From CAYPNF01 sp964411985 (lineage in GTDB: Bacteria > Verrucomicrobiota > Verrucomicrobiia > Limisphaerales > J093): 64,000 bases of DNA. The translations under genes and the position numbers were made by a program. Under the pieces are notes generated by a model. The model saw only the letters and a list, made by a program, of their open reading frames with translations. It ran no database searches and was not told the DNA's origin. Positions 53,442-63,125 of this stretch are shown here, in pieces. The stretch spans positions 1-64,000 of the forward strand of contig CAYPNF010000005.1 in assembly GCA_964411985.1 (NCBI GenBank), in the 5' to 3' direction. How positions within the stretch are numbered: position 1 is the stretch's first letter; each line of letters opens with the position of its first letter.

Positions 53442-54128
53442 ATGAGTCTGATCCACCTCAACGATATTTCCCGCCTGTACCAGATGGGGGACGAGACGAT
53501 CTATGCGCTTCGCACCGTTTCGTTGACGGTGCAGCGAGGCGAGTATCTTGCGATCATGGGGCCATCTGGGTCGGGCAAGTCCACGCTCATGAACCTCATC
53601 GGGTGTCTTGACACACCCAGTGCCGGCACCTACGAACTGAACGGCACGGATGTGAGCGATATGGAGGACAACGAGCTGGCAGAGGTGAGGAACAAGGAGA
53701 TTGGATTCGTGTTCCAGACCTTCAACCTGTTGCCCCGCGCCACCGCACTGCACAACGTGGAATTGCCATTGATCTATGCGGGCCTGCCTGCGGAAGAGCG
53801 CCGGCAGACGGCTTTGGAAGCTTTGCAGAACGTTGGTTTGGGGGACCGAATTACGCACAAACCGAACGAAATGTCGGGTGGGCAGCGACAGCGCGTGGCG
53901 GTGGCCCGTGCCTTGGTGAACCGACCTTCCATCCTACTCGCGGACGAGCCGACAGGCAATCTGGATTCGAAGACCGGAACTGAGATCATGGCGTTGTTCG
54001 AGGAGTTATCCCAAAAAGGGAACACAATTATTGTGGTCACTCATGAAGAGGATGTGGCCCGTCATGCCCGGCGTGTTCTCCGTATTCGCGATGGGCTGAT
54101 TGCAAGCGACGAGCAGGTCCGTCGCTAG
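53442..54128 (+). CDS. MacB/LolD-type ABC ATPase
   Basis: The protein has 228 residues. Walker A is GPSGSGKSTLM, the signature is MSGGQRQRVAVARAL, Walker B is ILLADEPTGNLDSKTG. It fits the MacB/LolD class that powers mechanotransmission exporters. It begins one base after the adaptor gene and is followed by the first permease gene after 21 bases. Confidence 0.95.
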   Translation: MSLIHLNDISRLYQMGDETIYALRTVSLTVQRGEYLAIMGPSGSGKSTLMNLIGCLDTPSAGTYELNGTDVSDMEDNELAEVRNKEIGFVFQTFNLLPRATALHNVELPLIYAGLPAEERRQTALEALQNVGLGDRITHKPNEMSGGQRQRVAVARALVNRPSILLADEPTGNLDSKTGTEIMALFEELSQKGNTIIVVTHEEDVARHARRVLRIRDGLIASDEQVRR

Positions 54129-54149
54129 GATATCGCCTGCCCTACGAGC

Positions 54150-55394
54150 ATGAAAGTGTCGGCGGCCATCTACTGGATGGAGTTTGTGGAGGGGCTTCGG
54201 ATCGCCCTCGACGCGGTTCGGACGAATAAACTTCGTTCCGGATTGACGACGTTGGGGATCGTGATCGGCATCCTCACGGTGACGCTGATGGGGACGGCCA
54301 TTCAGGCGATGCGCAGGGGGTTTGTGCAGAGTATCTCCGCGTTGGGTACGGATGTGCTCTATGTGCAGCGGTTCGACTGGTTTATCGACTCGCACGAGGA
54401 GTGGCATCGGCAAGAGAAACGCCGGGAGATTACCTGGCTGCAGGTCAAGGAGCTGAGGCGCCAGCTGACGAGTGCTCGAGCCGTCTCTCCGTTCGTGGAC
54501 GTTCGTGCACCGGTCAAATACAAGAACAAGAACTCAGGTTCGGTCACCGTGATCGGCACCAGCGATCAGTTCGCCATTACGGGGGGGATCACGGTTGGGT
54601 CTGGACGCTTCTTTACGGAGACCGAGTCCGACGGAGGGCGCCCGGTGTGCGTCATTGGATGCCAGACGGCTACGAACCTATTCGGCTTGGAGCAGCCGGT
54701 GGGAAACCGGATCTACGTGGGAGGCCATGCTTTTGAGGTGATCGGGGTGTTGGAGAAGCAGGGTGATTTTCTAGGTGCCTTCAGCCTGGACAACCAAGTC
54801 ATCATTCCGATCCGTCAGCTGACCACGTATTTTTGGCACTACCCTGACTATCAAATCCAGGTGAAGGTGCGGGATGTGGACCAATTGGAGGACGCCCGTG
54901 AAGAACTTCGGGGTACGATGCGAAAGATACGCCATGTGCCTCCCGGAAAGGAGGATGATTTTGCCATCAACCAACAGGACCAGTTCATCAAGACTTTCAA
55001 CAAAGTGATCGGCATTATCGGAGGCGTCGGGCTTTTTATCACAGGTCTTTCGTTGTTCGTGGGCGGAATTGGCATCATGAACATCATGTTCGTTTCGGTC
55101 GCGGAGCGGACCAAGGAGATTGGGATTCGCAAGGCAATCGGGGCCAAACGGCGGGCGATCCTGATGCAATTCCTGACAGAAGCGGCGGCGATTTGTCTTT
55201 TTGGTGGTTTGTTGGGAATTGGGATTGCCTGGCCCCTGACGCTGGTGATGGGGCGGTTTATGCCTGCGGAACTTTCCCTGGGGGTGGTCGCTATTGCGGT
55301 GAGTGTGTCGTTGTTGACGGGAGTGGTAGCTGGCTTCCTGCCGGCTTGGCGTGCTGCTCGAATGGACCCTGTGGATGCATTGCGCAACGAATGA
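54150..55394 (+). CDS. MacB-type permease, first
   Basis: The protein has 414 residues. The first helix (LTTLGIVIGILTVTLMGTAI) is followed by a MacB periplasmic core domain (~residues 50-270) and three C-terminal helices with the FtsX-type loop SVAERTKEIGIRKAIGAKRR. Its stop overlaps the second permease's ATG (ATGA, 55391-55394). Two different permeases encoded together probably form a heterodimer instead of the MacB homodimer. Substrate unknown. Confidence 0.92.
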   Translation: MKVSAAIYWMEFVEGLRIALDAVRTNKLRSGLTTLGIVIGILTVTLMGTAIQAMRRGFVQSISALGTDVLYVQRFDWFIDSHEEWHRQEKRREITWLQVKELRRQLTSARAVSPFVDVRAPVKYKNKNSGSVTVIGTSDQFAITGGITVGSGRFFTETESDGGRPVCVIGCQTATNLFGLEQPVGNRIYVGGHAFEVIGVLEKQGDFLGAFSLDNQVIIPIRQLTTYFWHYPDYQIQVKVRDVDQLEDAREELRGTMRKIRHVPPGKEDDFAINQQDQFIKTFNKVIGIIGGVGLFITGLSLFVGGIGIMNIMFVSVAERTKEIGIRKAIGAKRRAILMQFLTEAAAICLFGGLLGIGIAWPLTLVMGRFMPAELSLGVVAIAVSVSLLTGVVAGFLPAWRAARMDPVDALRNE

Positions 55395-56683
55395 AGACCT
55401 CCGACTCGAAACCGACCGACCCGCATCGCCGACGAGGGGCTTTCCTCTGGGCGGAGATGAAAGAAAGTTTCTTGATGGCCATGGGGGCGATCACGGCCCA
55501 CAAACTACGGTCTGCCTTGACGTTGCTGGGTGTGCTGGTCGGGGTCTTTTCCATCATCGTGTCCATGACGGCGATGCGGGTTCTGCAGTCCAACGTGGAA
55601 AGCGAGCTGAGCCAGTTGGGTACCCAGACCTTTGCGATTCGCAAGTGGCCGGCGGTCTATTTCGGCGGGCCGGAGGGTTTCGAGAAATTCTGGCGGCGCA
55701 AGAATCTCACAATGCAGCACGGAAAACTTCTTTCGGAGAAGGCGAGCCTGGCGAAGACCGTTGGGATGGCGACCCACTTCTATGGGGGGGAGGCGACCTC
55801 GCGTTACGCCAAGACTCCTCCCAACGCAGCGTTGTTTGGGGCAACGCCCGGTGCATTCCCAGCGAGGAATTGGGTGGTCGACCAGGGGCGAGCCGTTTTG
55901 GATTCCGATGTGGATTCCGCTCGCGATGTATGTGTGTTGGCTGGGAAGATTGCCAGTACCCTCTTCCCCTTCGGTTCCGCCCTGGGGGAGAGAGTGAAAT
56001 TCGATGGCATTGGCTACACGGTAGTGGGGGTCCTGGAATCCAAGGGGTCGGCTTTGGGAGGGGACCAGGACAACTTCGCCATCATTCCGCTCTCCACTGG
56101 ATTGAACCGCTACGGCCGGATTTGGCGCAGCATTGATCTCCTGGTCCAAGCCAGGAGCCAGGAACTCTACGATGACACGGTGGAACAGGTACGAGGCATC
56201 CTGCGCACCGCTCGGAAAGTCCCTCCCGGTCAGGAGGACGATTTTGAAGTGTTCTCGAACGATTCCCTGATCGCTCAGTTTCAGCAATTCACCATGACGG
56301 TTCGAATTGGGGTTACGGCGGTGAGTTCGATTGCCCTCGTGGCAGCCGGAATCGGGATCATGAACATTATGCTGGTCTCGGTGACCGAGCGGACTCGCGA
56401 GATTGGGATTCGGCGCGCTATCGGAGCCAAGAAACGGAATATCATGACCCAGTTCATCATGGAGGCGGTGGTCTTGTGCCAGGTGGGCGGAGTCATCGGA
56501 GTCGGATTAGGAATCCTTGCCGGCAATTTGGCTGCCTATTTTCTGAAACTGCCGCCCGTGATTCCCGTTGATTGGGCCATCCTCGGCCTTGTGATCTGTT
56601 CTATCGTCGGGATCGTCTTTGGTACCTATCCGGCTATCAAAGCAGCGAACCTGGATCCGATCGACTCGCTCCGGTACGAGTGA
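55391..56683 (+). CDS. MacB-type permease, second
   Basis: About 430 residues from the ATG at 55391. It has the same layout as its partner: first helix LTLLGVLVGVFSIIVSMTAM, periplasmic core, and C-terminal helices with VSVTERTREIGIRRAIGAKKRN. The sequence is only moderately similar to the first permease outside the FtsX region, so the pair is an old duplication. It ends the YIP1-adaptor-ATPase-permease-permease series. Confidence 0.92.
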   Translation: MKTSDSKPTDPHRRRGAFLWAEMKESFLMAMGAITAHKLRSALTLLGVLVGVFSIIVSMTAMRVLQSNVESELSQLGTQTFAIRKWPAVYFGGPEGFEKFWRRKNLTMQHGKLLSEKASLAKTVGMATHFYGGEATSRYAKTPPNAALFGATPGAFPARNWVVDQGRAVLDSDVDSARDVCVLAGKIASTLFPFGSALGERVKFDGIGYTVVGVLESKGSALGGDQDNFAIIPLSTGLNRYGRIWRSIDLLVQARSQELYDDTVEQVRGILRTARKVPPGQEDDFEVFSNDSLIAQFQQFTMTVRIGVTAVSSIALVAAGIGIMNIMLVSVTERTREIGIRRAIGAKKRNIMTQFIMEAVVLCQVGGVIGVGLGILAGNLAAYFLKLPPVIPVDWAILGLVICSIVGIVFGTYPAIKAANLDPIDSLRYE

Positions 56684-56717
56684 GCAGCGGAGACGGAGCT
56701 TCAGGCTGAACCTCTCA

Positions 56718-57773
56718 CTACTCCCCCTCCAACAGGATCAGGCTCTCTGGAGGTAGGTAGAGATCCATTTCGGTGCCGCTGGAGCGGGAGCAGACGGGGT
56801 CCTGCTCGCAGACCAAGAAACGCATTTGGTCTTTCGTTTCGACGACATACTGTTCCATCTCTCCAAAAAAAGTCACTTGGAAGACGATGGCCCGAAAGCA
56901 GTTCTCCTGCGCCGTTCGAATTTTGGCACTCTCCGGACGGAATCCGACTTGGACTTTCTTTCCGGGCTTGCTGGCGCAGGACGCGCTGGCTCGGATGGTT
57001 CCTAGGGGCGTCGCGAGGGTGACGCCAGATGGTTCCTGTCGGACCACAGTTCCTTCGATCCAGTTGGTTTCCCCCAGAAAATCGGCTACAAATCGGGTGG
57101 TGGGATGCCGGTAAAGGGTTCTGGGATCGCCTACCTGATCGATCCGGCCATTATGGACGACGGCCAATCGATCCGCGAGCGAAAGGGCCTCTTTCTGATC
57201 GTGGGTGACATAGATCGTCGTATGGCGTGTTTCTGCATGAATCCTGCGAATTTCCTCCCGCATCTCCAGCCGAAGCCTGGCATCCAAATTCGAAAGCGGT
57301 TCGTCCAGCAAGAGTACGTCGGGGCGCACGACCAGGGCGCGGGCCAGGGCCACCCGTTGCTGCTGGCCGCCGGAGAGCTGGTTAGGAGCTGCGTCCGCAA
57401 AGTCTTCCATACGGACGATCGCCAGCGCCTCCGCCACCCGCTGCCGCTTCTCCGCTTCCGGAATCTTCCTGGTTTCCAGGCCGTAGGCGACGTTCTCCCG
57501 GACCTTGAGGTGGGGCCACAGTGCGTAGTTTTGAAACACCAAACCCGTATTGCGCTGATGTGCCGGCACGTCGTTCATTCGGGTTTCTCCGAAGTAGATC
57601 TCGCCCTGGTCCGGTTCGTAGAATCCTGCGAGGAGCCTCAACAACGTTGTTTTTCCGCAGCCGGAAGGCCCCAGGAGAAAGAACAGTTCGTGTTCGCGGA
57701 TCTCGAGCGATACCTGGTCGAGGATGGTGCGATCTCCGAGTCGTTTGGTGAGGTTGCGGAGTGAGATTCTCAT
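56718..57773 (-). CDS. Importer-type ABC ATPase with TOBE domain
   Basis: About 351 residues from the ATG at 57773 (MRISLRNLTKRLGDR). Walker A is GPSGCGKTTLLRL, the signature is LSGGQQQRVALARAL, Walker B is LLLDEPLSNLDARLR. A TOBE domain follows at ~245-350 (TNWIEGTVVRQEPSGVTL ... GFRPESAKI). This is the FbpC/PotA/UgpC class used for iron, polyamine or sugar import. The ATG overlaps the stop of the binding protein gene (TCAT on the plus strand at 57770-57773). No permease gene lies beside either gene. Confidence 0.93.
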   Translation of the reverse strand: MRISLRNLTKRLGDRTILDQVSLEIREHELFFLLGPSGCGKTTLLRLLAGFYEPDQGEIYFGETRMNDVPAHQRNTGLVFQNYALWPHLKVRENVAYGLETRKIPEAEKRQRVAEALAIVRMEDFADAAPNQLSGGQQQRVALARALVVRPDVLLLDEPLSNLDARLRLEMREEIRRIHAETRHTTIYVTHDQKEALSLADRLAVVHNGRIDQVGDPRTLYRHPTTRFVADFLGETNWIEGTVVRQEPSGVTLATPLGTIRASASCASKPGKKVQVGFRPESAKIRTAQENCFRAIVFQVTFFGEMEQYVVETKDQMRFLVCEQDPVCSRSSGTEMDLYLPPESLILLEGE

Positions 57774-59179
57774 GGGTTGGAATTGGGATCGCCGGGCTTG
57801 GCGGAGGCCAGCCGCCGATACTTCTTCTGCGCCCACGACTGCCATTCCATGCGCTTTTGATTGCGGATGGAAGGGTCCTTCCAGGCACCTGCAGCCAACT
57901 CTCCCGCCTCGGCCTCTGAGATGGGCATTTCCCCCAGCTCTTGGAGTAGCCCTTCGTTTGCTCCCATCTGGATGAGATGCTTCCACGCTCGCCTCATTTC
58001 GGGGTGGGTGTCCACAAGCAGAGAGCCGGCGAGGGAGGCCACGACTTCGCGCCGGGCGCGCGCGAGCTTTGTATTGTAAACAAAACTCTGCTTCAGCTCG
58101 AACGGCGAGTAGGCGATGTTGCTGATATGGCGGAACCGACGATAGAAATCGGGGCGCACGGACATCCGCTCGATGGAGAATTTCTGCGGGCCCTCTGCAT
58201 GGCCTCTGGGCAGAAACCACAGTTTCTGGCCTTCTTCCCCCAGGCAGAATTCAAGGAAACGTCTTGCCTGGAGCAGGTGAGGAGCGCCTTTCAGGATGGC
58301 GATCCCGTCTGGACTGATCGCGGTGAAGTCCTCAGGAAGCACGAAACTCATGTTGGTACGTCCAGCGGCTGCAACTTGGTTGAATCCGTAGAAATCGATG
58401 CAGAAGGCATAGATCGTTTCGCCGAGCGTCACCTCCTTGGCGGTGGTCGAGGAGAGTCGGTCGAATCGGTTGACGTTCCCTGCAATCTGGGTGAGGAGTC
58501 TCCATCCGGGCTTCCATCCATAGGCTTGAAGAATCGCCTCAAACATGTTGTTCATCGTTCCGCTGTTGCGAGGGTCGCCCGCGCCCACCCATCCGCGCAA
58601 TCGTGGGTTGGCGAGGTCCTCCCAACGTCGGACCTGCGGGAGGCCCAGCCGCTGCTGGAGCGCTGTGTTCTGCAGAATCCCAAAACTCGAGAGAGCCGCA
58701 CCGTACCACGTCCCGTTGCGGTCATAAAGTTCCACCCCATTGACGGATGGGGGTATCCCGGCGATCACTTCTGCTGGCAAAGGACACGGCTCGGTGAGGC
58801 CCTTTTCCGCAAAGAGCAAGAAAGGTTCCGAGCCTCCCCCAAAGAAGATGTCCAGGCCGATGCCCTGGGGCTTCTGGGCGAATTCCGATTGGACGAATTT
58901 GACAGCGTCAGAGGTTCCCCCCACATCGCGCCATTCGACTTCCGCGTGCTGGCCGAACTTCTGTTGATGCCACTGGCTGAAAGCGCGGCCGAATTCGTAG
59001 CGTATCGTTACGACGTGGGGGGTCAGCACCACCAAGGTCTCACCGGCGCTCAGGTCGACGGCGTGCAGAGATGCGGCGAGGGGGAGAACGAATCGGAGGA
59101 GGATCGTTAAAACAGATACGCGCCGCCAGGCAAGCCTGTTCGGCGCGCGCACGTTGAGATCCTGTGCGAGATCAGGCAC
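57770..59179 (-). CDS. Extracellular solute-binding protein
   Basis: The protein has 469 residues; the start codon is a GTG at 59179. A signal-like helix (VSVLTILLRFVLPLAASLHA) precedes a periplasmic binding-protein fold (LVVLTPHVVTIRYEFGRAFS, GTSDAVKFVQSEFAQK, NNMFEAILQAYGWKPGW). It resembles iron(III)/2-aminoethylphosphonate type binding proteins. The C-terminal ~130 residues are an extra, charged helical extension (RRFRHISNIAYSPFELKQSF ... KKYRRLASAKPGD). It is translationally coupled to an ATPase, but the permease needed for import is missing locally. Confidence 0.87.
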   Translation of the reverse strand: MPDLAQDLNVRAPNRLAWRRVSVLTILLRFVLPLAASLHAVDLSAGETLVVLTPHVVTIRYEFGRAFSQWHQQKFGQHAEVEWRDVGGTSDAVKFVQSEFAQKPQGIGLDIFFGGGSEPFLLFAEKGLTEPCPLPAEVIAGIPPSVNGVELYDRNGTWYGAALSSFGILQNTALQQRLGLPQVRRWEDLANPRLRGWVGAGDPRNSGTMNNMFEAILQAYGWKPGWRLLTQIAGNVNRFDRLSSTTAKEVTLGETIYAFCIDFYGFNQVAAAGRTNMSFVLPEDFTAISPDGIAILKGAPHLLQARRFLEFCLGEEGQKLWFLPRGHAEGPQKFSIERMSVRPDFYRRFRHISNIAYSPFELKQSFVYNTKLARARREVVASLAGSLLVDTHPEMRRAWKHLIQMGANEGLLQELGEMPISEAEAGELAAGAWKDPSIRNQKRMEWQSWAQKKYRRLASAKPGDPNSNP

Positions 59180-59191
59180 TGTTGCTTGGCG

Positions 59192-59917
59192 TCAGTCCTC
59201 GCTGCTCATGCCACGTGCCATGAGAATGAGCCGTAGCAACTCGAACATGGAGGAGATGAGCGCGGCAACGTAGGTCAGGGCAGCTGCGTTGAGTACTTTG
59301 GCCACGGACCCATGCTCGCGGGTGGAGATGAGTCCGCAGCGCACTAGCTGTTCCTTGGCGCGACGGCTGGCGTCGTACTCGACCGGCAGGGTCACCAACT
59401 GGAACAGCGTGACCACCGCATAGGCTCCGATCGCGAAGGGCAGCAGCTTGACGTAGAGGGCTGGACTGATGATGTGGAACATGGAGAGCAGGAACCCAAC
59501 GCCGAGAATCAGCCAGACGGCAGTGCTGGCGAAGTTGGTGGCGGGCACCAGCATCATCCTCAGTTGCATTGGACCGTAGGCTTCCTTGTGCTGGATGGCG
59601 TGTCCAGCTTCATGGGCCGCCACACCGACGGCTGCCACAGACCTGCCGTGGTAGTTCTCCTCCGAAAGGAAGAGCGCGCGTTTCGTTGGGTCGTAGTGGT
59701 CCGTCAGATGACCTGCCACTTGGTTCACGGGCACGCTATGCAATCCGGCTCGGTCGAGCACCTCTCTGGCCGCTTGAGCCCCGGACACGCCGGAGTCGAT
59801 TGGCTCCTGTACATAACGCCGGTAGGTCGACATCAACTTGAATTGGGCATAGAGCCCAAGTAACAAACCCGGAATCATGAGCCACCAATAGTACCCAAAA
59901 ATAAAACCTAGTGTCAT
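59192..59917 (-). CDS. Membrane zinc metallopeptidase (YugP-like)
   Basis: The protein has 241 residues. The zinc motif HEAGH is in VGVAAHEAGHAIQHKEAYG (~residue 101), and the third ligand is probably in PVEYDASRRAKEQL. Several hydrophobic segments make it a membrane protein of the YugP/DUF2268-like 'neutral zinc metallopeptidase' family. The function is unknown. It lies 12 bases upstream of the binding protein gene on the same strand. Confidence 0.92.
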   Translation of the reverse strand: MTLGFIFGYYWWLMIPGLLLGLYAQFKLMSTYRRYVQEPIDSGVSGAQAAREVLDRAGLHSVPVNQVAGHLTDHYDPTKRALFLSEENYHGRSVAAVGVAAHEAGHAIQHKEAYGPMQLRMMLVPATNFASTAVWLILGVGFLLSMFHIISPALYVKLLPFAIGAYAVVTLFQLVTLPVEYDASRRAKEQLVRCGLISTREHGSVAKVLNAAALTYVAALISSMFELLRLILMARGMSSED

Positions 59918-60526
59918 TTTCGTATGCAGTTCCTATTCGCTGCGGTCGCTGGGGCGTGCGTCCATCCAAGCCCACGCTTGGTTGACGGCCCCCTCACACG
60001 CCGCATCGTGTTTCACTTCACAACATAACAGCCAGAAGGGTGCCAGTCGAGAAGTTGTTCAAGTGTATTGAAGTCAGTAGCTTAGGTTCTTGGTCTTTGC
60101 ACTGGAAGAGCGGTTTTTTGCGCACCCGTGCCATTCTGACTCATGTGTGTCCCGGTTTTGCCTTTGGGTTCGGGGAGGACGGACCTCGATTGACCCAAGA
60201 CGGATAGGGGGTGGTGGTCCCGGAATTGGGACGAACGAATCCCAAGGCTGACCTGGGGTAGAGTCAAAACGCAGCTTGATTCCTCGAAACACTCCCGTAA
60301 CGGCCGCACGCTGGGTAGGGTATTCCCTAGCTGAAATGGTTGTAAAGGATTGCATCAGAGAAGAGTGCATAGGAAGCAGTCAACGCTGGTTCGTTTTCTC
60401 TCCTTCGGAAACGTTGGGTGGCACGCCGTTTGCGATAGTGAAGATACGAGAACCTTTCTGAGTGGCCCCGACGGGGATGTGCCACTGGGGAAGGGTGCAA
60501 CGAAATCACGGCATTAGTAACGAACT
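59918..60526. other. Long intergenic region between metallopeptidase and second adaptor gene
   Basis: This 609-base gap separates divergent genes. It contains several short imperfect hairpins (for example GTCCC-ggaatt-GGGAC near 60220), but I see no tRNA, no credible small gene and no repeat family. It may hold promoters for both sides. Confidence 0.5.
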
Positions 60527-61792
60527 ATGGATATACCGCGGCCCAACGCAGCACGAGAAAGACGTCGACGGCGAATAGGATGGGGGCTGGCGGTGGTGAC
60601 ATTGGTGGCGCTGGCGACGGTGGGACTTTCCCGGCTCAAGCCTGCGGCTCCTCCGGTGGATAAGGGGGCGGTGTATGTGGACACCGTGAAGCGGGGCGAG
60701 ATGGTGCGCAAGGTGCCCGGCAACGGAACCCTGATTCCGGAAGAGATCCACTGGATTCCAGCCATTACGCCTGGGCGGGTGGAACGTATTCTGGTGTTAC
60801 CCGGAGCTAAAGTGCGAGCGGACGAGGTGCTGGTTGAATTGAGCAATCCTGAGGTAGAGCATGCTGCTTTCGAAGTAGAGTGGCAAGTGAAAGGGGCGGA
60901 GGCTCTGGCGGAGAAACTCCGAGCTCAGCTGAGCAGTGAAAGGTTGACCCAGGAGGCCGAATCGGCCCAATTGAACGCTGAACGCAGCGTGGCGGAGTTG
61001 GACGCTGCTGCCGATGCCGAATTAGCCAAGGACGGTTTGGTGGACAAACTTTCGGCCAAACGGTCGCTTACCAAAGCGGAGCAACTCCAGATCCGCTGCG
61101 ATTTGCAGAAGAAGCGACTAGAGAATGGCCTGGAGTCCAATCGCGCCCAACTGGCAGTTCAGGAAGCGGAACTATCCCGGCTGCGTGCCTTGTTGGAGTT
61201 GAAGCGCAAGAACCTGGCCGAGTTGAAAGTGAGAGCCGGCATCAACGGGGTGTTGCAGCGGTTGGGCGATCGCGAGCAGTTACAGGTGGGGCAGCAAATT
61301 GCCCCTGGAGCCAACATCGCGCGGGTGGCGAACCCGTCCAAGCTGAAAGCGGAGATTAAGGTGGTGGAGACGCAGGCTAAGGACATCCAACATGGCCAGT
61401 TGGCTTACATCGACACTCGGAACGGGATTGTGGAAGGGCGTGTTACCCGGATTGACCCAGCGGTCCAGAACGGTACCGTGACGGTGGATATCGCCTTGGA
61501 GGGAACGCTGCCCAAGGGTGCGCGTCCCGACCTTACGGTGGAAGGTACGATTGAGTTGGAGCGATTGGAGAATGTAATGTACGTCGGGAGGCCCGTGAAT
61601 GGCCAGGCTGACAGCAAGGCTAGCATTTTCCAGCTCATAGAGGGCGGAAAAGAGGCCACCCGCGTCCAAGTAAAGTTTGGCCGGTCTTCCGTAAGCACCA
61701 TCGAGGTGGTCAGCGGACTGAAAGAAGGAGACCAAGTGATTCTGTCGGATATGTCCCAGTATGATAACCATAACCGGGTCCGCTTGAGATAA
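60527..61792 (+). CDS. Second HlyD/MacA-like adaptor
   Basis: The protein has 421 residues. A membrane helix near residues 16-34 (WGLAVVTLVALATVGLSRL) is followed by a lipoyl domain split by a long coiled-coil hairpin (~residues 110-230: AEALAEKLRAQLSSERL ... LRALLELKRKNLAEL) and beta-barrel parts (GDREQLQVGQQIAPGANIAR). The family is RND/MacA-type adaptor. It precedes an ABC ATPase gene by 55 bases. It is not closely similar to the adaptor at 52 kb outside family motifs. Confidence 0.92.
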   Translation: MDIPRPNAARERRRRRIGWGLAVVTLVALATVGLSRLKPAAPPVDKGAVYVDTVKRGEMVRKVPGNGTLIPEEIHWIPAITPGRVERILVLPGAKVRADEVLVELSNPEVEHAAFEVEWQVKGAEALAEKLRAQLSSERLTQEAESAQLNAERSVAELDAAADAELAKDGLVDKLSAKRSLTKAEQLQIRCDLQKKRLENGLESNRAQLAVQEAELSRLRALLELKRKNLAELKVRAGINGVLQRLGDREQLQVGQQIAPGANIARVANPSKLKAEIKVVETQAKDIQHGQLAYIDTRNGIVEGRVTRIDPAVQNGTVTVDIALEGTLPKGARPDLTVEGTIELERLENVMYVGRPVNGQADSKASIFQLIEGGKEATRVQVKFGRSSVSTIEVVSGLKEGDQVILSDMSQYDNHNRVRLR

Positions 61793-61847
61793 GCGTCAGT
61801 AGGATCCGCTCTCACCCGAACTGCAATGAAGGTAGCCAACAAGTTTT

Positions 61848-62549
61848 ATGAGTAGTCATGACGAAACCTTGATCCGACTCGAGGCCATCACCAAGGTGTT
61901 CTATACCGATGAGGTGGAGACCCACGCTCTGGCAGGTGTGCATCTGGATATCCGCCAGGGGGAGTATGTCTCCATTGCGGGTCCTTCCGGATGTGGCAAG
62001 TCCACGCTTCTGGCCATTCTTGGCCTGCTGGACACGCCAACGGAAGGGACCTACACGCTCAACAATCAGGCTGTGGCAAACCTGAGCCTGGCTGAGCGCG
62101 CGCGCATCCGCAACCGGGAGGTGGGATTCATCTTCCAGTCCTTCAACTTGATCGGGGACTTGACTGTGTTCGAGAATGTCGAGCTGCCGCTGACGTACCG
62201 CGGAATGGCAGCCGCAGAACGAAAGCAACGGGCTACCGAGGCTCTGGAGAAAGTGGGAATGGCCCACCGAATTGGTCACTACCCATCCCAGCTTTCCGGT
62301 GGGCAGCAACAACGCGTAGCGGTCGCCCGCGCGCTAGCAGGGAAACCCTCGATCCTTTTGGCGGACGAGCCGACAGGGAATCTCGATTCCAAGAATGGTG
62401 AGGCGGTGATGGAGCTGCTACAAAGCCTGCATCGCGAGGGGGCGACCATCTGCATGGTGACGCATGATCCTCGGTTCGCCAGGCACGCGGACCGGACGGT
62501 GCAGTTGTTTGATGGTCGGATTGTGGAGGAACAGGTGGGGGCGAATTGA
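61848..62549 (+). CDS. MacB/LolD-type ABC ATPase without adjacent permease
   Basis: The protein has 233 residues. Walker A is GPSGCGKSTLLAI, the signature is LSGGQQQRVAVARAL, Walker B is ILLADEPTGNLDSKNG. It would power a MacB-like permease together with the adaptor just upstream. No permease gene follows; the next gene is rpmB after a 242-base gap. It may work with the permeases at 54-57 kb or with a permease outside the window. Confidence 0.94.
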   Translation: MSSHDETLIRLEAITKVFYTDEVETHALAGVHLDIRQGEYVSIAGPSGCGKSTLLAILGLLDTPTEGTYTLNNQAVANLSLAERARIRNREVGFIFQSFNLIGDLTVFENVELPLTYRGMAAAERKQRATEALEKVGMAHRIGHYPSQLSGGQQQRVAVARALAGKPSILLADEPTGNLDSKNGEAVMELLQSLHREGATICMVTHDPRFARHADRTVQLFDGRIVEEQVGAN

Positions 62550-62583
62550 GTCTTTTTTGCCGAAAGAAAAGCAGGAACCGCAA

Positions 62584-62618
62584 AAGACCTGAAATGGCGT
62601 CGTGACGTCCTAGGTCTT
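62584..62618 (+). terminator. Possible hairpin after the second ATPase gene
   Basis: AAGACCT (62584-62590) pairs with AGGTCTT (62612-62618), and the inner GGCGTC-gt-GACGTCC region can extend the stem. The following CTTATAT is only weakly T-rich. It lies 35 bases after the stop. Confidence 0.35.
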
Positions 62619-62791
62619 CTTATATGTGTAGTATTCTGTATAGAAGCATGTTACGTGCTTAGATAGACTCGCATCCGGGATATTAAATTGGTAATTTACG
62701 GAGTCTAGCAGCGGTGATATTTCAAATTAGTACTTGCCTCTGGCAGACGCCCGTTGCTACCTTCCCCGTTCTTTGAATCTGAGACTGCGTT

Positions 62792-63058
62792 ATGGCTAGA
62801 ATTTGTGAACTGACCGGCAAGGGCCCCATCAAGGGCAGCATCATCTGGCGGAGTGGTAAAGCCAAGAAACAGGGTGGTATTGGTACCCATGTTACGGCGA
62901 TTACCAAGCGGCGTTTTTTCCCCAACCTTCAGCGGGTGAAAGCGTTGATCGATGGTGAAGTTCGCTACGTACGGGTGACGGCGAATGCGATCAAGAAGGG
63001 CTTGGTGACCAAAGCTCCGAAGCGGACTTGGAAGAAAGACGCTGCCAAGGCGGCCTAA
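62792..63058 (+). CDS. rpmB: Ribosomal protein bL28
   Basis: An 88-residue protein starting MARICELTGKGPIKGSIIW, with the typical THVTAITKRRFFPNLQRVKA core and a basic tail. It is a 50S protein. The first block has C only at residue 5, with no paired CxxC zinc motif, so this is a zinc-free form. It is a single gene followed by a strong terminator. Confidence 0.96.
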   Translation: MARICELTGKGPIKGSIIWRSGKAKKQGGIGTHVTAITKRRFFPNLQRVKALIDGEVRYVRVTANAIKKGLVTKAPKRTWKKDAAKAA

Positions 63059-63085
63059 TTTCCTTTTCGTTTCTTCTGCGATTTG

Positions 63086-63125
63086 GCGAGCGGTGTCTCG
63101 GATGAGGCACCGCTCGCTCCTTTTT
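63086..63125 (+). terminator. Intrinsic terminator after rpmB
   Basis: GCGAGCGGTG (63086-63095) pairs perfectly with CACCGCTCGC (63108-63117) and is followed by TCCTTTTT. It sits 28 bases after the rpmB stop and just before the convergent SDR gene's end. Confidence 0.85.
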
